From: Bugula neritina
Taxonomy: Eukaryota; Bryozoa; Gymnolaemata; Cheilostomatida; Bugulidae
Assembly (NCBI GenBank): GCA_964035545.1
Contig: OZ037772.1
Coordinates: 2,191,001-2,255,000, forward strand
Length of the DNA: 64,000 nt
Direction: 5' to 3'
Part shown: in pieces, positions 48,455-61,455 of the stretch
Position numbering within the stretch: position 1 is the stretch's first letter
How the letters are laid out: each line of letters opens with the position of its first letter
The notes under the pieces: generated by a model
What the model saw: only the letters and a program-made list of their open reading frames with translations
What the model was told of the DNA's origin: nothing
Databases searched by the model: none
Translations under genes and position numbers: made by a program

Positions 48455-51400
48455 TTATTATCGGTGGTGATCACTATTTCCGCTTTAATCACCCCGCCGG
48501 CGTTGACCCATCTAAACGCAAGTCCTCCGGCATTCCTAAGGACTTCCTGTTTGCCAGAATGATCGGTAAGCCTGTTTTTTGTGTACAGTCATGTCTTCAT
48601 TAGTATTCCCCAAGCATATTGGTCGTTTGATGTGTATATATTAATGTTCCCACGCACATTGGTCATCACTCGGCATATATGTTTAGTTATCATTGTATAC
48701 TTCAATGTTATGATGACTTATATATTATGGTATTATTATACTTTCACTGTAACTACACAGTCAGTGATTGAAATGTTTTTGCTGAGAATATTTCTAAATA
48801 CTCCGTTGCAGGTAAAGCAGCGCACACACACTGCCGTGCTGACGGACTCTTTACCTACCATCTCCTCGGCCCAGCGCTTTCTCTCCAGTCTGCAGGACTC
48901 AAACACCTAAAAAGAGGCAAAGAGGAAGTGGCTGTGAAAAGCCTAGCTTCAGTTCCTAGTGGTGAGCTTTAGTTAGTAGGGGTCAGTAATTTGGTGTCTC
49001 GATACCCACTAATGGATTATGGTGAATCTATACTCAATCTAGATCTGTAAGAGAGAAAGGGTTGTGTTGTTTTCACTCATAGTTTTCATCTCCTTCAGCA
49101 TTGTTGTGGAAGCGATTAAAAAATAAATTTGAGTTTTTACAACATTTATTTACGATTGTTGATTGCAAAGGCGTAGTCTCTCATAGTGTGGTTTTAGAAA
49201 TTTCAGAAGTTTCAGCTTTAATTATCTGTATTCATCACAGCGCCATTATTTTGATTTCTTTTTCATTTTTATGACTGCCTTTAAAACTCAATATTGCATT
49301 CTATAGCAATATTAAAAATTAATATCAGTCACTTGGTAACCCTTTGAGCTCTACACTTGCTGAACCTGAAAAATCAACATACAGAATTACACAGCTCATT
49401 GTTTTATTTTCAGAGTTATGTTCTCCTGACTGCATTTCCAGTTTATGTGTTTAATTTATATATATTATAGGAGAAAGGGTGAAGTTTGTCTATATGGTTA
49501 TTTTGATTGTGTTTTTGAGAGCTTTTTCCAGTTTATAATTGCTAAGTCTCTGCTAATCATGCTTTCCCCCACCCCACCCCCCCCCCCCCGCCAGCGGTAT
49601 GTTGCTATGACATGAACTAGGCATGGCATGGTTTCCTTGAGAGGCTGTTGAAGATAATAAATTTGCTAGATTTGGTGTATGCTTGACCTCTGACCCTTCA
49701 TTGCTAATTACTTTGTTGTGAGAATTTTCTTATTAATCCGCTAGACCTCATCTTCGGTTTTGATTACTTTTCAGTTTTTCCTCCTAAATTAAAATATCTC
49801 TTTTATATTTTTCCACCATGAGTTGTAACGTATGATAAGAGAACTACATGATAAAATAACCCAGTATAATGTTAGTCTGATTTGCTCCTATTTTTTGTAG
49901 AGCGGGGTAAAACTGACCTTTATAAGGTCGCTCTTCTTATAAGGGAAGGCAATGAACTGAGTCAACTCAAGTCAATGCTTACAGTAAGTTATCTGTTTTC
50001 AAAGAGTAGACAACTCCTGTATAATACTTGCATTGTTCATAGTGTCCACATCAGCATTACCCACAGTATCTACTTAAGAAATTATCTTTCTCTGTGCATG
50101 CCTTGTGTCTGCCATAATTAAAGCATGTACCAGATGATATTGAAAATATGCATCTTTATTTTAGTTTTTTAATTATCGTGTGTAAAAGATTTTTTTTCAC
50201 AAAAATTATGTGATCTGTACTTTCTAGCCAGCTATTGATAAAATTGTTTATTTTGAATTTTGCCTTTGATTGTGTCAATAATACACACACGCACACGCAC
50301 GCACACTCACATTATCCACACACACACATACACTTGTTTATTTATTTATATCAATTTATAAATTTTTATGTAAATATTTTACACACCATGTGTCTGTCTG
50401 TTCTAGGTATTTGAACAGGAAGAAGTGGACAATGTTATGGTTGTCAAGGTAACGGATAAACAACTCAATAGATACACACACCTCACTGTGTCCAAGTTTG
50501 AGGAGAGACTAGCAGACATGCGAGAGTTACTTCACAGTAACACAGCTCATGAGGAGTGTCTGGCTGTCTTCTCCAACCCAGGTGACAGTTGGAAGAGTTC
50601 CTTGACCTCCCTCAATCAGCAGGTTACCAGGTAATCTAGCTACTAAGGCTAAGTATGATCTGCACTATAACAGTTCCACTAACTACTCCTCGCATCTGCC
50701 TAAGAATCTTATAGTTTAGTTTTGTTGGCCTAATCACTGGGATAAATCTAGTGTTTACATGTTAGGGCTGGCTCGATCACCAATTTAAGTTCAATTTTTG
50801 TCAGTGGAGTTTTTCTGGGACTATGTTTTATACTTTATAACATTGATTTGAGAAAATAGTTAATTAAATTGCCAACAACATAACGTCTTTGCTATTTGAT
50901 AATTCAAATAATTTTATGTCGTTTACTTTCTACTGATTTCATTCAATTTCCAGTACAAATGAGTGAAATATTGTTGGCATTTATTTGACATTTATCAACT
51001 TCCACCACGTATGAGTAGAGCAGCTCTATCTCTTTGTTTCTCTATTGACAGTCTGAGCGAGATTCTTAGCTCTGAGAATAAACTCACTTCTATGGAGTTA
51101 GTCTTCAACTCTGCTTCAGCCAATCAACAGTCTCCATCTATGAAGGTCAGAGGCAGGTCAAGGTCAAAGCTTATGTCTTCCAGTACCATGTTCTCCATGT
51201 GCAAGGATTTCGTCTCCTACAGTCTACAAAAAATAAAGGTATTCGGTTACTTTTTCTGTTTTTTGTCTTCACTCAATTGTTTGTCACCCTTTTTACAAAA
51301 ATTTCAATTATTGAAGCAGTTCACTACCTTATGTTTGAGACGTCTGTGAGGCACATGAGAGCTGAGTGTGCCTGCAACAGTAGCAGTAGTTTTACTACTA

Positions 51401-52807
51401 AAATCATTAATTAAGTCGGATTATTTTAACACTAACCTAGTTTCGGCTGTTTTGGAATAATCTCCTCTCATATAAATTCTCAGAGACTATTCTGTTAGTC
51501 CACTCTTATCTCATACGTGTAGCTCTGTACTGTTTATAGCAACCAATGTAGGGAGCAGGAAGGTGTTTGACTGCATACTGCAGCAGTGTGAGTTGTGTAG
51601 AATCTCTGCTGGCAGCATTCTGGAGAGCTACAAGGCAGCGTCAGCAGGTGAGTCCTAATTTCTTTTCAAACCCAAAACTTAATTAAAAACTTTTCCACCC
51701 GCTAGCGTGCTACCATTACACCACAGGGTAGACTCAATATTACAGTTAGAGCTGCAAATTCGATTGTAAGCAGTATTTTGCAGGTGTTGTGTTATTTTAT
51801 GTTGCAAGGTATTTGTATTTTAATTGCTATTATCAGTTGAACATATTCATGTGCATATGTAACACGTTTTATCTGAAAGGAAAAGAACTATCTGCAACTT
51901 TAGCTCTCTTAGCAACTAAAATTAATGAATGTAAATAACACTTTCTTTGTTTAGAATAGCATTCCACTGAACAGTGTACATATAAAAGGTAGAACCCAAC
52001 TGACTTCAAAAATATTGAAATTTTTAGGATGGGAATATAAAAGTATTTTGTTCAACTTCTGTTATACATGTGTGTGTGTTGTAATGTAGTAATGTAAAGC
52101 CTATGTTCCCAAGATGCTGTTTCTCAATAAGTTCATATAATAATGTAAGATTTGTTGCTCAAAACTATCACTATTCTGTATTGTGATGACAACTCCATTC
52201 AATCACATTACATCGTATTAAATATATCCTCATGATACAAACTAATAGAGCCAGAAGATTCCCAGTGTCAAGAAGCTACAGAGGCATGTTGTCTGCAACT
52301 GGTGACCTCATTGGAGGTGTTGTTGGAACAGTGCCAGCTGTGCTCCAGTATGTGTGATGATATTGACTCGAGCACCTTGCAGACACTGTGCAGAGGATGT
52401 CACAGCTCAGCAATAAGATATCCAGGCTCATCATTCAATTCATGCAGGTGATTGTCCAATGGTTGACATTTTATGTTGGGTAGAAACTAGTTTTTTGCTG
52501 TTTAACTTACAGATGTTGCAGAAAAAGTTAACATATCTCCAATATTTTATGTAGATGTTCAAAGTTTATGCCTTTAATGTTAATGTAAGAATATATGTAA
52601 AAATCTCTGAAATAAAAAGAATTCTGCTCATTTCTTGAGTAATATCTCCATATTTGTTCGCAGGCACTGCTGAGTAACATAGACAAGGCGGTACATGATA
52701 GCACCTGCGGTTTGTTGACAGCTGTGTTGGAGCTTTGCAAACTGTGTGGTGCCATGAGTCTTATGACAGACGCTGCATTGTCTATGCATTCTGACACTTT
52801 CCTGCAG
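48455..52807 (+). CDS. KIF14-like kinesin-3, FHA end and downstream exons (partial)
   Basis: Exons 48455-48565, 48812-48961, 49901-49983, 50407-50630, 51052-51238, 51540-51647, 52249-52447 and 52664-52807 carry protein-like text. The first reads VIIGGDHYFRFNHPAGVDPS and IPKDFLFA, the conserved end of the FHA domain of kinesin-3 motors, closest in pattern to KIF14. Later exons (LYKVALLIREGNELSQL; VMVVKVTDK...SKFEERLADMRELL) fit the kinesin-3 region after the FHA domain, and the last exons are helical. KIF14-type motors act on microtubules in cytokinesis. The motor domain is not visible in the window. Phase holds from 48455 to 51238. The 51238/51540 junction and the 52249-52447 exon each need a one-base correction, so this is either a decaying copy or carries assembly indels. 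Confidence 0.65.
49568..49590. repeat. Poly-C/CCCCA run
   Basis: An uninterrupted run of about 14 C follows CCCCACCCCA in an intron of the kinesin-like gene. Confidence 0.9.
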
Positions 52808-53409
52808 GTAATCTATATGCACAACCTGTCACTCTATTATGACACTTCACAGCAGGTGGAATACACTTGTCCTGCTTTTCATTGTATGCTTTTTTCCTGA
52901 AGTATTCTTGCTGCAAAATTCTATACTCTGAATTTAACATAATTTTAAAAGATAGCTCAATCATAACACTGTATGTGGTTGTCTACAATTATGATATACT
53001 TTTAGTTATGATCAAATTTACATAATTTACATTTTCATTAAGATAAATTTATTATATTCAATTAAAATCTAGTAGCTGCTTATGTTGACATTATTGCTAT
53101 TGTTTATTCACACATTTATACAAGTGTAGCTGTTTTAAGTTATAGCTGGGTTATGCATGAGAAAATTGTGCTTCAAACTACCACAATAATACTTAAATTA
53201 ACTTTAGAAAATTATTTATATACAATTTTTATATATTTACCTGGTAAATCATTTTACGAAGTTTGACCTAGTAAAATATATTATCACCTCTCAGATTCGC
53301 CAGGGAGATAACCCTGGCTGTTTGCCAAAATTTGAATAAAAGTATAATATGTTAGCTTTTTGCAGGTTGTTCAGCTATTCTTTAGCTTTTGTTATATGTT
53401 TTCTTATGA
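52808..53409. other. AT-rich spacer, nothing recognised
   Basis: No further kinesin exon or terminal stop is evident here, so the kinesin model has no visible end. Confidence 0.4.
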
Positions 53410-53751
53410 GCGTTAGTAGTTCACTTGCCAGGAAGATATTTGAAAGAGCGTTAGTAGTTCACTTGCAAGGAAGATATTTGAAAGAGCGTTAGTAGTTCAC
53501 TTGCCAGGAAGATATTTGAAAGAGCGTTAGTAGTTCACTTGCAAGGAAGATATTTGAAAGAGCGTTAGTAGTTCACTTGCCAGGAAGATATTTGAAAGAG
53601 CGTTAGTAGTTCACTTGCAAGGGAGATATTTGAAAGAGCGTTAGTAGTTCACTTGCCAGGAAGATATTTGAAAGAGCGTTAGTAGTTCACTTGCAAGGGA
53701 GATATTTGAAAGAGCGTTAGTAGTTCACTTGCAAGGAAGATATTTGAAAGA
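53410..53751. repeat. 38-bp minisatellite, nine copies, with 76-bp higher-order pattern
   Basis: Unit starts fall at 53410, 53448, 53486, 53524, 53562, 53600, 53638, 53676 and 53714. Units 1-8 alternate TTGCCAGG and TTGCAAGG, so the true period is a 76-bp dimer; unit 9 repeats the second type. Confidence 0.95.
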
Positions 53752-55619
53752 ACGGTTGTTTGTAAGTGGCATTATAATTTTGAAGGTTATGTATATATGT
53801 ATTTTTGTACAGGAGTAATACTAAGTTCTCTTTAAATTGCAAATGTAGTTTATTTATTTATATTGTTATCTATACTTATAGTTATATACTAATAGTAATA
53901 GTACTATCAAGCAGTAATTCTGACGGTGGCACTGGCAGTGACCCCTTTCACCTTATAGCCATATCCAGCAAGTAAACATTGCATTTTAATTTATTTTTAC
54001 TGTAGTTTATATTATTAGTATTAAGATATCTGTCTATAACTATACTGGGTCAATAGTTTGTATGTTTAGTATTGAGATACCTATTAGTTCCATGCCGGCT
54101 GATTGTGTTTTAAGGGAAGTCTCACAATAAACGAACATGTCGGAAGAGAACCCTGGTGATGCGCCAACTGGCGAGGTCAAGATGAAATCTGAGAAAGAGT
54201 TGAAGAAAGAAGCTGCTGAAGCTGCTAAACTAGCCAAGTTTCAAGCTAAGCAGGCTAAACAGAAGGCAGAGTCTGCCACGACTACTGAGGTGTCTGTTTA
54301 GTTAGTTACAAGTTATATATATACTAAGGTAGGTGCAGTAATGGAGAAATTGAGAAAAGCCTCTGTTATAGATTAGAAATGTAGCATGAGAAGTTGTGTT
54401 CTTGTTAGAATTTCAAGCCGCACCCCAAACCAAAATTTGATAATAACATTAAAGAACCTAGGCTATCTCGATTTCTACACTACTGCTCTTAAATGTATAT
54501 ACTTGTGTTACTTTCTATTCGTATTTATGGTTGTACTTCTACATGAAAGTGTTACTTGAATTTCATATTCGTATTGCGACTGTATGGCTGTACTTTTACC
54601 TGGAAGTTGTCTGTATCTGTAGCTAACAATTTCCATTTTATTTTCTTCAAAATTTGATTTTTTTTTTCTAGAAAAAAGTGAAAGAGAAAAAGGAGAAGGC
54701 TGTAGTAACGTATAACGTGGACACACCAGTTGGCCATAAGAAAGGTTCAGTTCAATTATTCTCTACATTTTATACTCAATTGAGCTCTTCATTCCTTTAC
54801 TTACAAGTTTCAGTTGAAGCACTGATATATCAGTGTACACTGCTCGGTAGTGAACACACAGTTATGTGTGTAAGCAGTTTAAACTGAAGTTGCGTTTCTA
54901 TCTTTACTGAAAGGAGTTCAGTGTTTCCCGCCCCTCTATAGTCTTACTTAAAATTGTTGAAATCATATTAATAAGGAAGCTCACTCTGCAATACTCAAAT
55001 ATAACTCGCTTAATCACTATTTGATGCCCTTTGAAAACGTAATAAATTAAGTTGACAGCATAAAAGTGATAATTGAAAAAGACAGCCGATGTAATTATAA
55101 ACATGAATACCCCATATCTGAAGGAGTTATCATTCCCTTTGATTGTTACTCTAAAATTATTTGATTAAGCATGCACAAAGCAAAAATTTTGATGATTGGC
55201 TTTTACAATGAAATGCAACTCATCAAAATTGTATTTCTGACTGAAAATCGTGAAGGTATAAAAACTGCTTTAGACTGAAGTAATAGGACATGGTAATCCA
55301 ATATCCTACATTTAGGGCTGCCCTACTCATACATTGGATAGCCTCAGATTCAAATACTCCTAACAATCTGCTGTGTATAAGTTATATAAGTTGTAGTAGT
55401 AGTGTCAGGCCACCGTCTTATTTATTCGTCCTGGTTGGTGGTTAGACTATGGGCCATGAATAGATTATTGTATTTATACATGTGTTTATCATATTTGAAC
55501 TGTATGGACCAGTAGAAGACAAGTCTCAACTTAGTATATCTAAATATCAGTGCATAGTCACCATCCTTGTGAGAGACTCCTGGTGGAAAGCATTTTTGTT
55601 AAAACAGGCTAAGGACTTA

Positions 55620-55744
55620 TTTAGATGTGGCAGAGGAGCAATTATGACTGGATGCTCTTCTTAACATCACCAGTGGCCTTTGTCAAACAATGGCTTTGTG
55701 TTCACTAGACAAACCCTCTAACCCCTAGACCACAGCTGCTCCCC
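55620..55744 (-). mobile_element. tRNA-derived SINE in VARS intron 2
   Basis: The minus strand starts GGAGCAGCTGTGGTCTAGGG and ends with AGCATCCAGTCATAATTGCT, the same family as 46265 and 46565. The B box is degenerate. Confidence 0.7.
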
Positions 55745-58425
55745 TATACTTTATAGTTTTCTGTTATTCTAGACACGACGTGTCCCATGCCTGATTCTTA
55801 CTCCCCGTCCTATGTGGAAGCTGCCTGGTACTCTTGGTGGGAGAAGGAAGGATTCTTCAAACCTGAGTATAATCTCAAAGGTACACTTCTCATCATAGTA
55901 AAGTCTATAATGTGTGATTGGTTACTTCTAACACGTAGAGGTGTGATTTGTTACTCTGTTGTAACAGGTACTGTGATTGGTTGCTTTTTACCTTGTAACC
56001 GAGAGAGATGGGATTGGTTGCTTTGTAACAGGTAGAGATGTGCTGAAACTCACACCTGAAGAGAAGTTTATCATCATGATCCCTCCCCCTAATGTGACCG
56101 GGACTCTTCACCTAGGACACGCCCTCACGGGGGCAGTTGAGGATGCGATAGTTCGGTGGTGAGATGTTCATTCATATAGATGAGACAACTCCGTACTTAC
56201 CTAGTCACTAAACTGGTGGTGTATGTAGCTTATAGCATGTAACAGTAGACACCATTCCTCTGGTGGTGACTACATGGCATTTCGGCATCTTGCCAACTCA
56301 CTTTGAGATATTCCACAGACAGGCTATGAACATCTCCCTGTTGATTCTTTTTTGAATGCTGAGAAAATTTGTGTTAAGTACCGGTTGGCGTAAGTCATTC
56401 ATTTATTATATTGATGTTGTTTCAACCACAGATATTTCTCTCAGCACCTTTCCAGAATATCTGCAGGTGTCTGATATGCTTGCGTTGTCAAGTGTCTGCA
56501 GGTGTCAGTTCTGTTGTATTGTCAGGCACCGGATGAATGGGAAGGTGACACTGTTTGTACCCGGATGTGACTAGCAGGAATAGCCACTCAAGTTGTCGTC
56601 GAGAAAAAACGCACTAGAGAAGAGAATAAAACTGCATTTCACAGCGACTTAGTATTCGGGTTTGAGTTTTTATTTTATCTTATTGGTGTGCAGTTGCTAC
56701 AGTTTGATATAAGACAATATAATAGCGTTAATATGATAAAATTCTTATATATAATTGAATATACAAAAAGTTAAATATAGGTTTACTTTATCACACTCTA
56801 TCATTGGACTCATTATTTAAGTTGCTAATATAACTAAGTTTTGCAGCACAATGATTGGTCAGTGTTATTATATAATTTCTATGAAAAAGGAGACAGAATC
56901 TACCATCAGTTGAGGAAAGTGGGCGGGTCTTATGACTGGGACAGAACTACGTTCACTATGGATGAGGTGAGGAGTTATCCTCTCTATACATGTATTATGT
57001 TTGAGTAGTGGAGTCTATATGCCGTGTCGACTGTTTACTGACTCAGTGTGTTATCCTCTCTATGATTGGTTAATCATGAGGCCAGGTCTCCAATCAGCTC
57101 ACACTTGACACATGACTCATATATACTTGTTTATTAGAAATCTTTAAAAGCGGTGAACGAAGCGTTTATCAGAATGCACGAGAAAGGTGTGATCTACAGA
57201 GCTAACCGACTGGTCAACTGGTCCTGTACTCTCAACTCTGCCATCTCTGATATTGAGGTATACCGTACAGTATAAGTCTGACTCCCGGCTGTGTGTACGT
57301 CAACTGGTTATTCACTGCGAGACTTGTGTGTTGGTGGTAACTAACCTAATAGTAGTATCCAGACACAGCCTGATATATTACATTATGACTATCTTCGAAT
57401 GAATACATCAATGAGACCACAGCCACATATTCATTCGTACGAGCATTCATATACATTATATGAACTAATAGAAAAGAATGAGAACGCAGTGACTCAGAAG
57501 CACACACTACAGTTTAACCTTTGACCTGTATAGTCTGAGAGAGTTGTATCACTGATTGCAGGTAAACAAAGTAGAGTTGACAGGAAGGACTATGCTCTCT
57601 GTGCCGGGCTACAAGGAGAAGGTGGAGTTCGGAGTTCTCCTTTCGTTTGCATATAAAGTAGAAGATTCTGACGAAGAGATCATTGTGGCCACAACTAGAT
57701 TAGAAACTATGTTGGGTTAGTAGACATCAATGTCACTAATAGCTTTGTTGCTTAGCAACGTAATAATAGCTGACTCTTGCTGCCAGTTGAAGTGACTCCA
57801 GTAGATCTCTCTAACTATTCTCACTTTCTCACTTAGGAGCAGTAGTGGAGAACTTGAGATAGCCTAAGTTCTTTAATTTTATTATTCCATTTTGGTTTAA
57901 GGTGCGGGTTGAAGTTTTCAAAGTCCGCTATTAGGTACGATCTATGACGCTACATTGGACATTTATATCCAATGAATAAACGCAAAAGTTTTTCTGTCCA
58001 ATAGGAGTCCGCCGCAACTTATTTGAATCAAGCAGTGCTTGATCCTACCGTACCGCAACACCGTACAGGAAGCTCAGACATTTGTAAAAATGGCTGATAT
58101 TTGCTGTTACGATACGATACGGTAAGCGTGAATAGGGAGGTTAGTGGTTAGTTAGCTTGATACTAACTTACTGGGAGTTGTGTACTCTGAGTATAGTGAC
58201 TGTGAAGTTGGATCTGGTAAACACTCAGTAAATATCAAAACTCAATACTGTGAGAGACTATAAAGTCTGGTTACTATTGTAGGTGACACTGCCGTGGCTG
58301 TCCACCCTGAAGACGGCCGATACAAACACTTACACGGGAAATTCGTGAGACATCCTTTTGCTGACAGGAGAATACCTATTGTGGCTGACAACTTTGTGGA
58401 GATGGAGTTTGGGACAGGTGCTCTG

Positions 58426-59335
58426 TTTCCTGTATATTCATAGCCTGTTGTCCTGTATATTCATAGCCTGTTGTCCTGTATATTCATAGCCCGTTGTCCT
58501 GTATAGTCATAGCCCGTTGTCCTGTATATTCATAGCCTGTTGTCCTGTATATTCATAGCCTGTTGTCCTGTATATTCATAGCCTGTTGTCCTGTATATTC
58601 ATAGCCTGTTGTCCTGTATATTCATAGCCTGTTATCCTGTATATTCATAGCCTGTTGTCCTGTATATTCATAGCCTGTTGTCCCGTATATTCATAGCCCG
58701 TTTTCCTGTATATCCATAGCCTGTTGTCCTGTATATTCATAGCCTGTTGTCCTGTATATTCATAGCCTGTTGTCCTGTATATTTATAGCCCGTTGTCCTG
58801 TATATTCATAGCCTGTTGTCCTGTATATTCATAGCCCGTTGTCCTGTATATTCATAGCCCGTTGTCCTGTATATTCATAGCCCGTTGTCCTGTATATTCG
58901 TAGCCTGTTGTCCTGTATATTCGTAGTCTGTTGTCCTGTATATTCATAGCCCGTTGTCCTGTATATTCATAGCCTGTTGTCCTGTATATTCATAGCCCGT
59001 TGTCCTGTATATTCATAGCCCGTTGTCCTGTATATTCATAGCCTGTTGTCCTGTATATTCGTAGCCTGTTGTCCTGTATATTCATAGCCCGTTGTCCTGT
59101 ATATTCATAGCCCGTTGTCCTGTATATTCATAGCCTGTTGTCCTGTATATTCGTAGCCTGTTGTCCTGTATATTCGTAGTCTGTTGTCCTGTATATTCAT
59201 AGCCTGTTGTCCTGTATATTCATAGCCTGTTGTCCTGTATATTCATAGTCTGTTGTCTTGTATATTCATAGCCTGTTGTCCTGTATATTCATAGCCTGTT
59301 GTCCTGTATATTCATAGCCTGTTGTCCTGTATATT
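58426..59335. repeat. 23-bp minisatellite, about 39 copies
   Basis: The unit contains CCTGTATATTCATAGCC followed by TGTTGT, with C/T and A/G variants (GCCCG, TTCGTAG). It starts about 10 bases after the splice donor of the VARS exon ending 58417 and fills about 910 bases. Confidence 0.96.
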
Positions 59336-59556
59336 CATATTTCAAAGCCTTTTGTGTGTAGGGACAAAATAATTTAACAGATCCGTGTGTTAAATTATAT
59401 AGTATTCTGCTATGGTAAGAATTCTACTATGTCATGAATTGAGGTGTCAGGTCCCTCAGCTTACTGAGATACGGAGGGAGAACTAAATTGGAGTCTATTT
59501 ATATAGCAACGAGTACTTTTTGGTGTGTGAATCTAGTATTCCGTGTTTTTGACAAA

Positions 59557-59692
59557 GAGGTGGCATAACTCCTAATTGTGTGACATATTTCTAAGTTGAT
59601 ATGGTTTTTCCTTGCATTATATAATATATAATGCAAGAAAAAACCATTTCAACTTAGAAAAATGTCACACAATCAGGAGTTGTGCTACCTCG
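59557..59692. mobile_element. Foldback MITE, 136 bp
   Basis: AGGTGGCATAACTCCTAATT at the left is matched by its near-complement ending AGGAGTTGTGCTACCTC at 59691. The centre is a TATAATATATA palindrome. A half copy (GGTGGTGTAACTCCCAATA) lies at 59761. Confidence 0.85.
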
Positions 59693-60344
59693 AAGAAACA
59701 AGTAATTTTTACCTTTTTGCGTTTATGAAAAGAAACACAACTCCATGTTGTTACTCATAGGTGGTGTAACTCCCAATATTACTTATAGTTATTTACCAAA
59801 ATGAAGCAAGTCTTTCTTCTGTAATGCAACATGTTGAAGTTGTATGGCTTGAACTTGCCTTGCTCACTGCACTACAAGGTCTTATTTTCCTATTTTGGCT
59901 GTTTCACAATTAGTCAACTTAATATATCTGGTTCTTAGCTATTTTTCACAGTTTAGCTGCTAATGTGTATAGTTTCTTACATTAAAATGTTGAATTAGCA
60001 GCTCAACTGTGAACAATAGCTAAAAGCTAGAGGTATATGGCTCTGTCTGCTAAATTAAGTAAAATGACTCATAGCTGCAGATCTCAATGAAATAAAAGTT
60101 GTCCTCTCTTGTTCTCCTAAAGAATAGCTCCATTAACATATCCACTATATTTTACAAAGCTGTTGAGTTGAACTGTTACTATGTGTGTCTGTCTGGTAAC
60201 AATGACCTCCACACCGTGGTCTCTTGTGTTATAGTCGATCTAAAGATATCATTGAGCCGATACCCAAACCACAGTGGTATGTGGCGTGTGACGATATGGC
60301 AACCAAGGCTGTAGAGGTACTTGTATTTTATATTATTTATAATA

Positions 60345-60910
60345 TATATATTATATTAGTACTGTGTATAGTATATATATTAGTACTGTATAGTATATAT
60401 ATTAGTACTGTATAGTATATATATTAGTACTGTATAGTATATATATTTGTACTGTATAGTATGTATATATTAGTATTGTATAGTATATAATATATTAGTA
60501 CTGTATAGTATATATATTAGTACTGTATAGTATATCTATAGCATAGTATATCTATAGCATAGTATATCTATAGCATAGTATATCTATAGCATAGTATATC
60601 TATAGCATATTATATCTATAGCATAGTATATCTATAGTATAGTATATCTATAGCATAGTATATCTATAATATAGTATATCTATAGCATAGTATATCTATA
60701 GCATAGTATGTATATTAGTACTGTATAGTATATAATATATTAGTACTGTATAGTATATCTATTAGTACTGTATAGTATATCTATAGCATAGTATGTCTAT
60801 AGCATAGTATATCTATAGTATAGTATAGCTATAGCATAGTATATCTATAGCATAGTATATCTATAGCATAGTATATCTATAGCATAGTATATCTATAGCA
60901 TAGTATGTAT
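60345..60910. repeat. TA-rich satellite: 22-bp and 16-bp units
   Basis: The first part (to about 60535) repeats TTAGTACTGTATAGTATA; most of the rest repeats TATCTATAGCATAGTA about 20 times, with a short return to the first type near 60710-60775. It fills the intron between VARS exons ending 60316 and starting 60918. Confidence 0.93.
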
Positions 60911-61194
60911 ACTGCAGATAGTAGAATCAGGCAAGCTAAAGATCATACCAGACTATCACACAGTCACTTGGTACAAATGCCTGAGGAACTCCAGGGACTG
61001 GTGTATCTCCAGACAGCTATGGTGGGGGCACAGAATACCAGCCTACTTTGTGCAGATCCAGGGGCAACCTAAGGCTGAGGTATGAGTCATTCTTCATTTT
61101 GTCTGGTGTTATTTACAGAAAGCAAGTGGGTTTAGCACAGACCTAATATTTACCACAGACTATGTTTATGTTGATAAACTATGAATTCCCTCTA

Positions 61195-61455
61195 ATGTGG
61201 CCATTTCTGAAGTGGGTGTGGCCCTTTCTGAAGTGGGTGTGGCCCTTTCTGTAGTAGGTGTGGCCTTTCTAGAGTGGGTGTGGCTCTTTCCGGAGTGGGT
61301 GTGGCCATTTCTGGAGTGGGTGTGACCCTTTCTGGAGTGGGTGTGGCCCTTTCTGGAGTGGGTGTGGCCCTTTCTTGAGTAGGTGTGGCCCTTTCTTGAG
61401 TGGGTGTGGCCCTTTCTGGAGTGGGTGTGGCCCTTTCGGGAGTGGGTGTGGCCCT
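61195..61455. repeat. 21-bp minisatellite, about 12 copies
   Basis: The unit is close to GGGTGTGGCCCTTTCTGGAG plus T. Its length is a multiple of three, so it stays open on the minus strand and gives a KGHTHSR-repeat ORF with no other support. Confidence 0.95.

Larger units (their letters stand above)
54137..61079 (+). pseudogene. VARS1: Valyl-tRNA synthetase gene, N-terminal half, incomplete
   Basis: Exons: 54137-54289 (MSEENPGD start, Lys/Ala-rich helix), 54672-54744, 55773-55880 ([20 protein letters not shown]), 56032-56158 ([16 protein letters not shown], the HIGH motif), 56526 to about 56650, about 56880-56967 ([19 protein letters not shown]), 57138-57257 ([17 protein letters not shown]), 57562-57715, 58283-58417, 60235-60316 ([16 protein letters not shown]) and 60918-61079 ([19 protein letters not shown]). 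The match to cytosolic ValRS, which charges tRNA-Val and edits Thr-tRNA, is unmistakable. Problems: a one-base loss after PGCD at 56570 puts TAG in frame; about 15 residues are missing before GDRIYHQL; roughly 90-100 editing-domain residues are missing between 58417 and 60235, where the exon phases also disagree; and nothing after 61079 (KMSKS, anticodon domain) is seen. It could be a pseudogene, or a real gene with missing and mis-called sequence, continuing past 64000. Confidence 0.8.

Noticed and set aside
48581-48910. ORF reading KQRTHTAVLTDSLPTISSAQ in the kinesin exon at 48812
   Set aside because: It ends at a stop inside the exon; the frame starting KAAHTHCRADGLF keeps phase with both neighbouring exons. 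I hold this loosely because the rejected frame also looks protein-like.
53410-53751. Regular direct repeats as a possible CRISPR-like array
   Set aside because: The units are contiguous with no unique spacers, and the context is an animal genome; it is a minisatellite.
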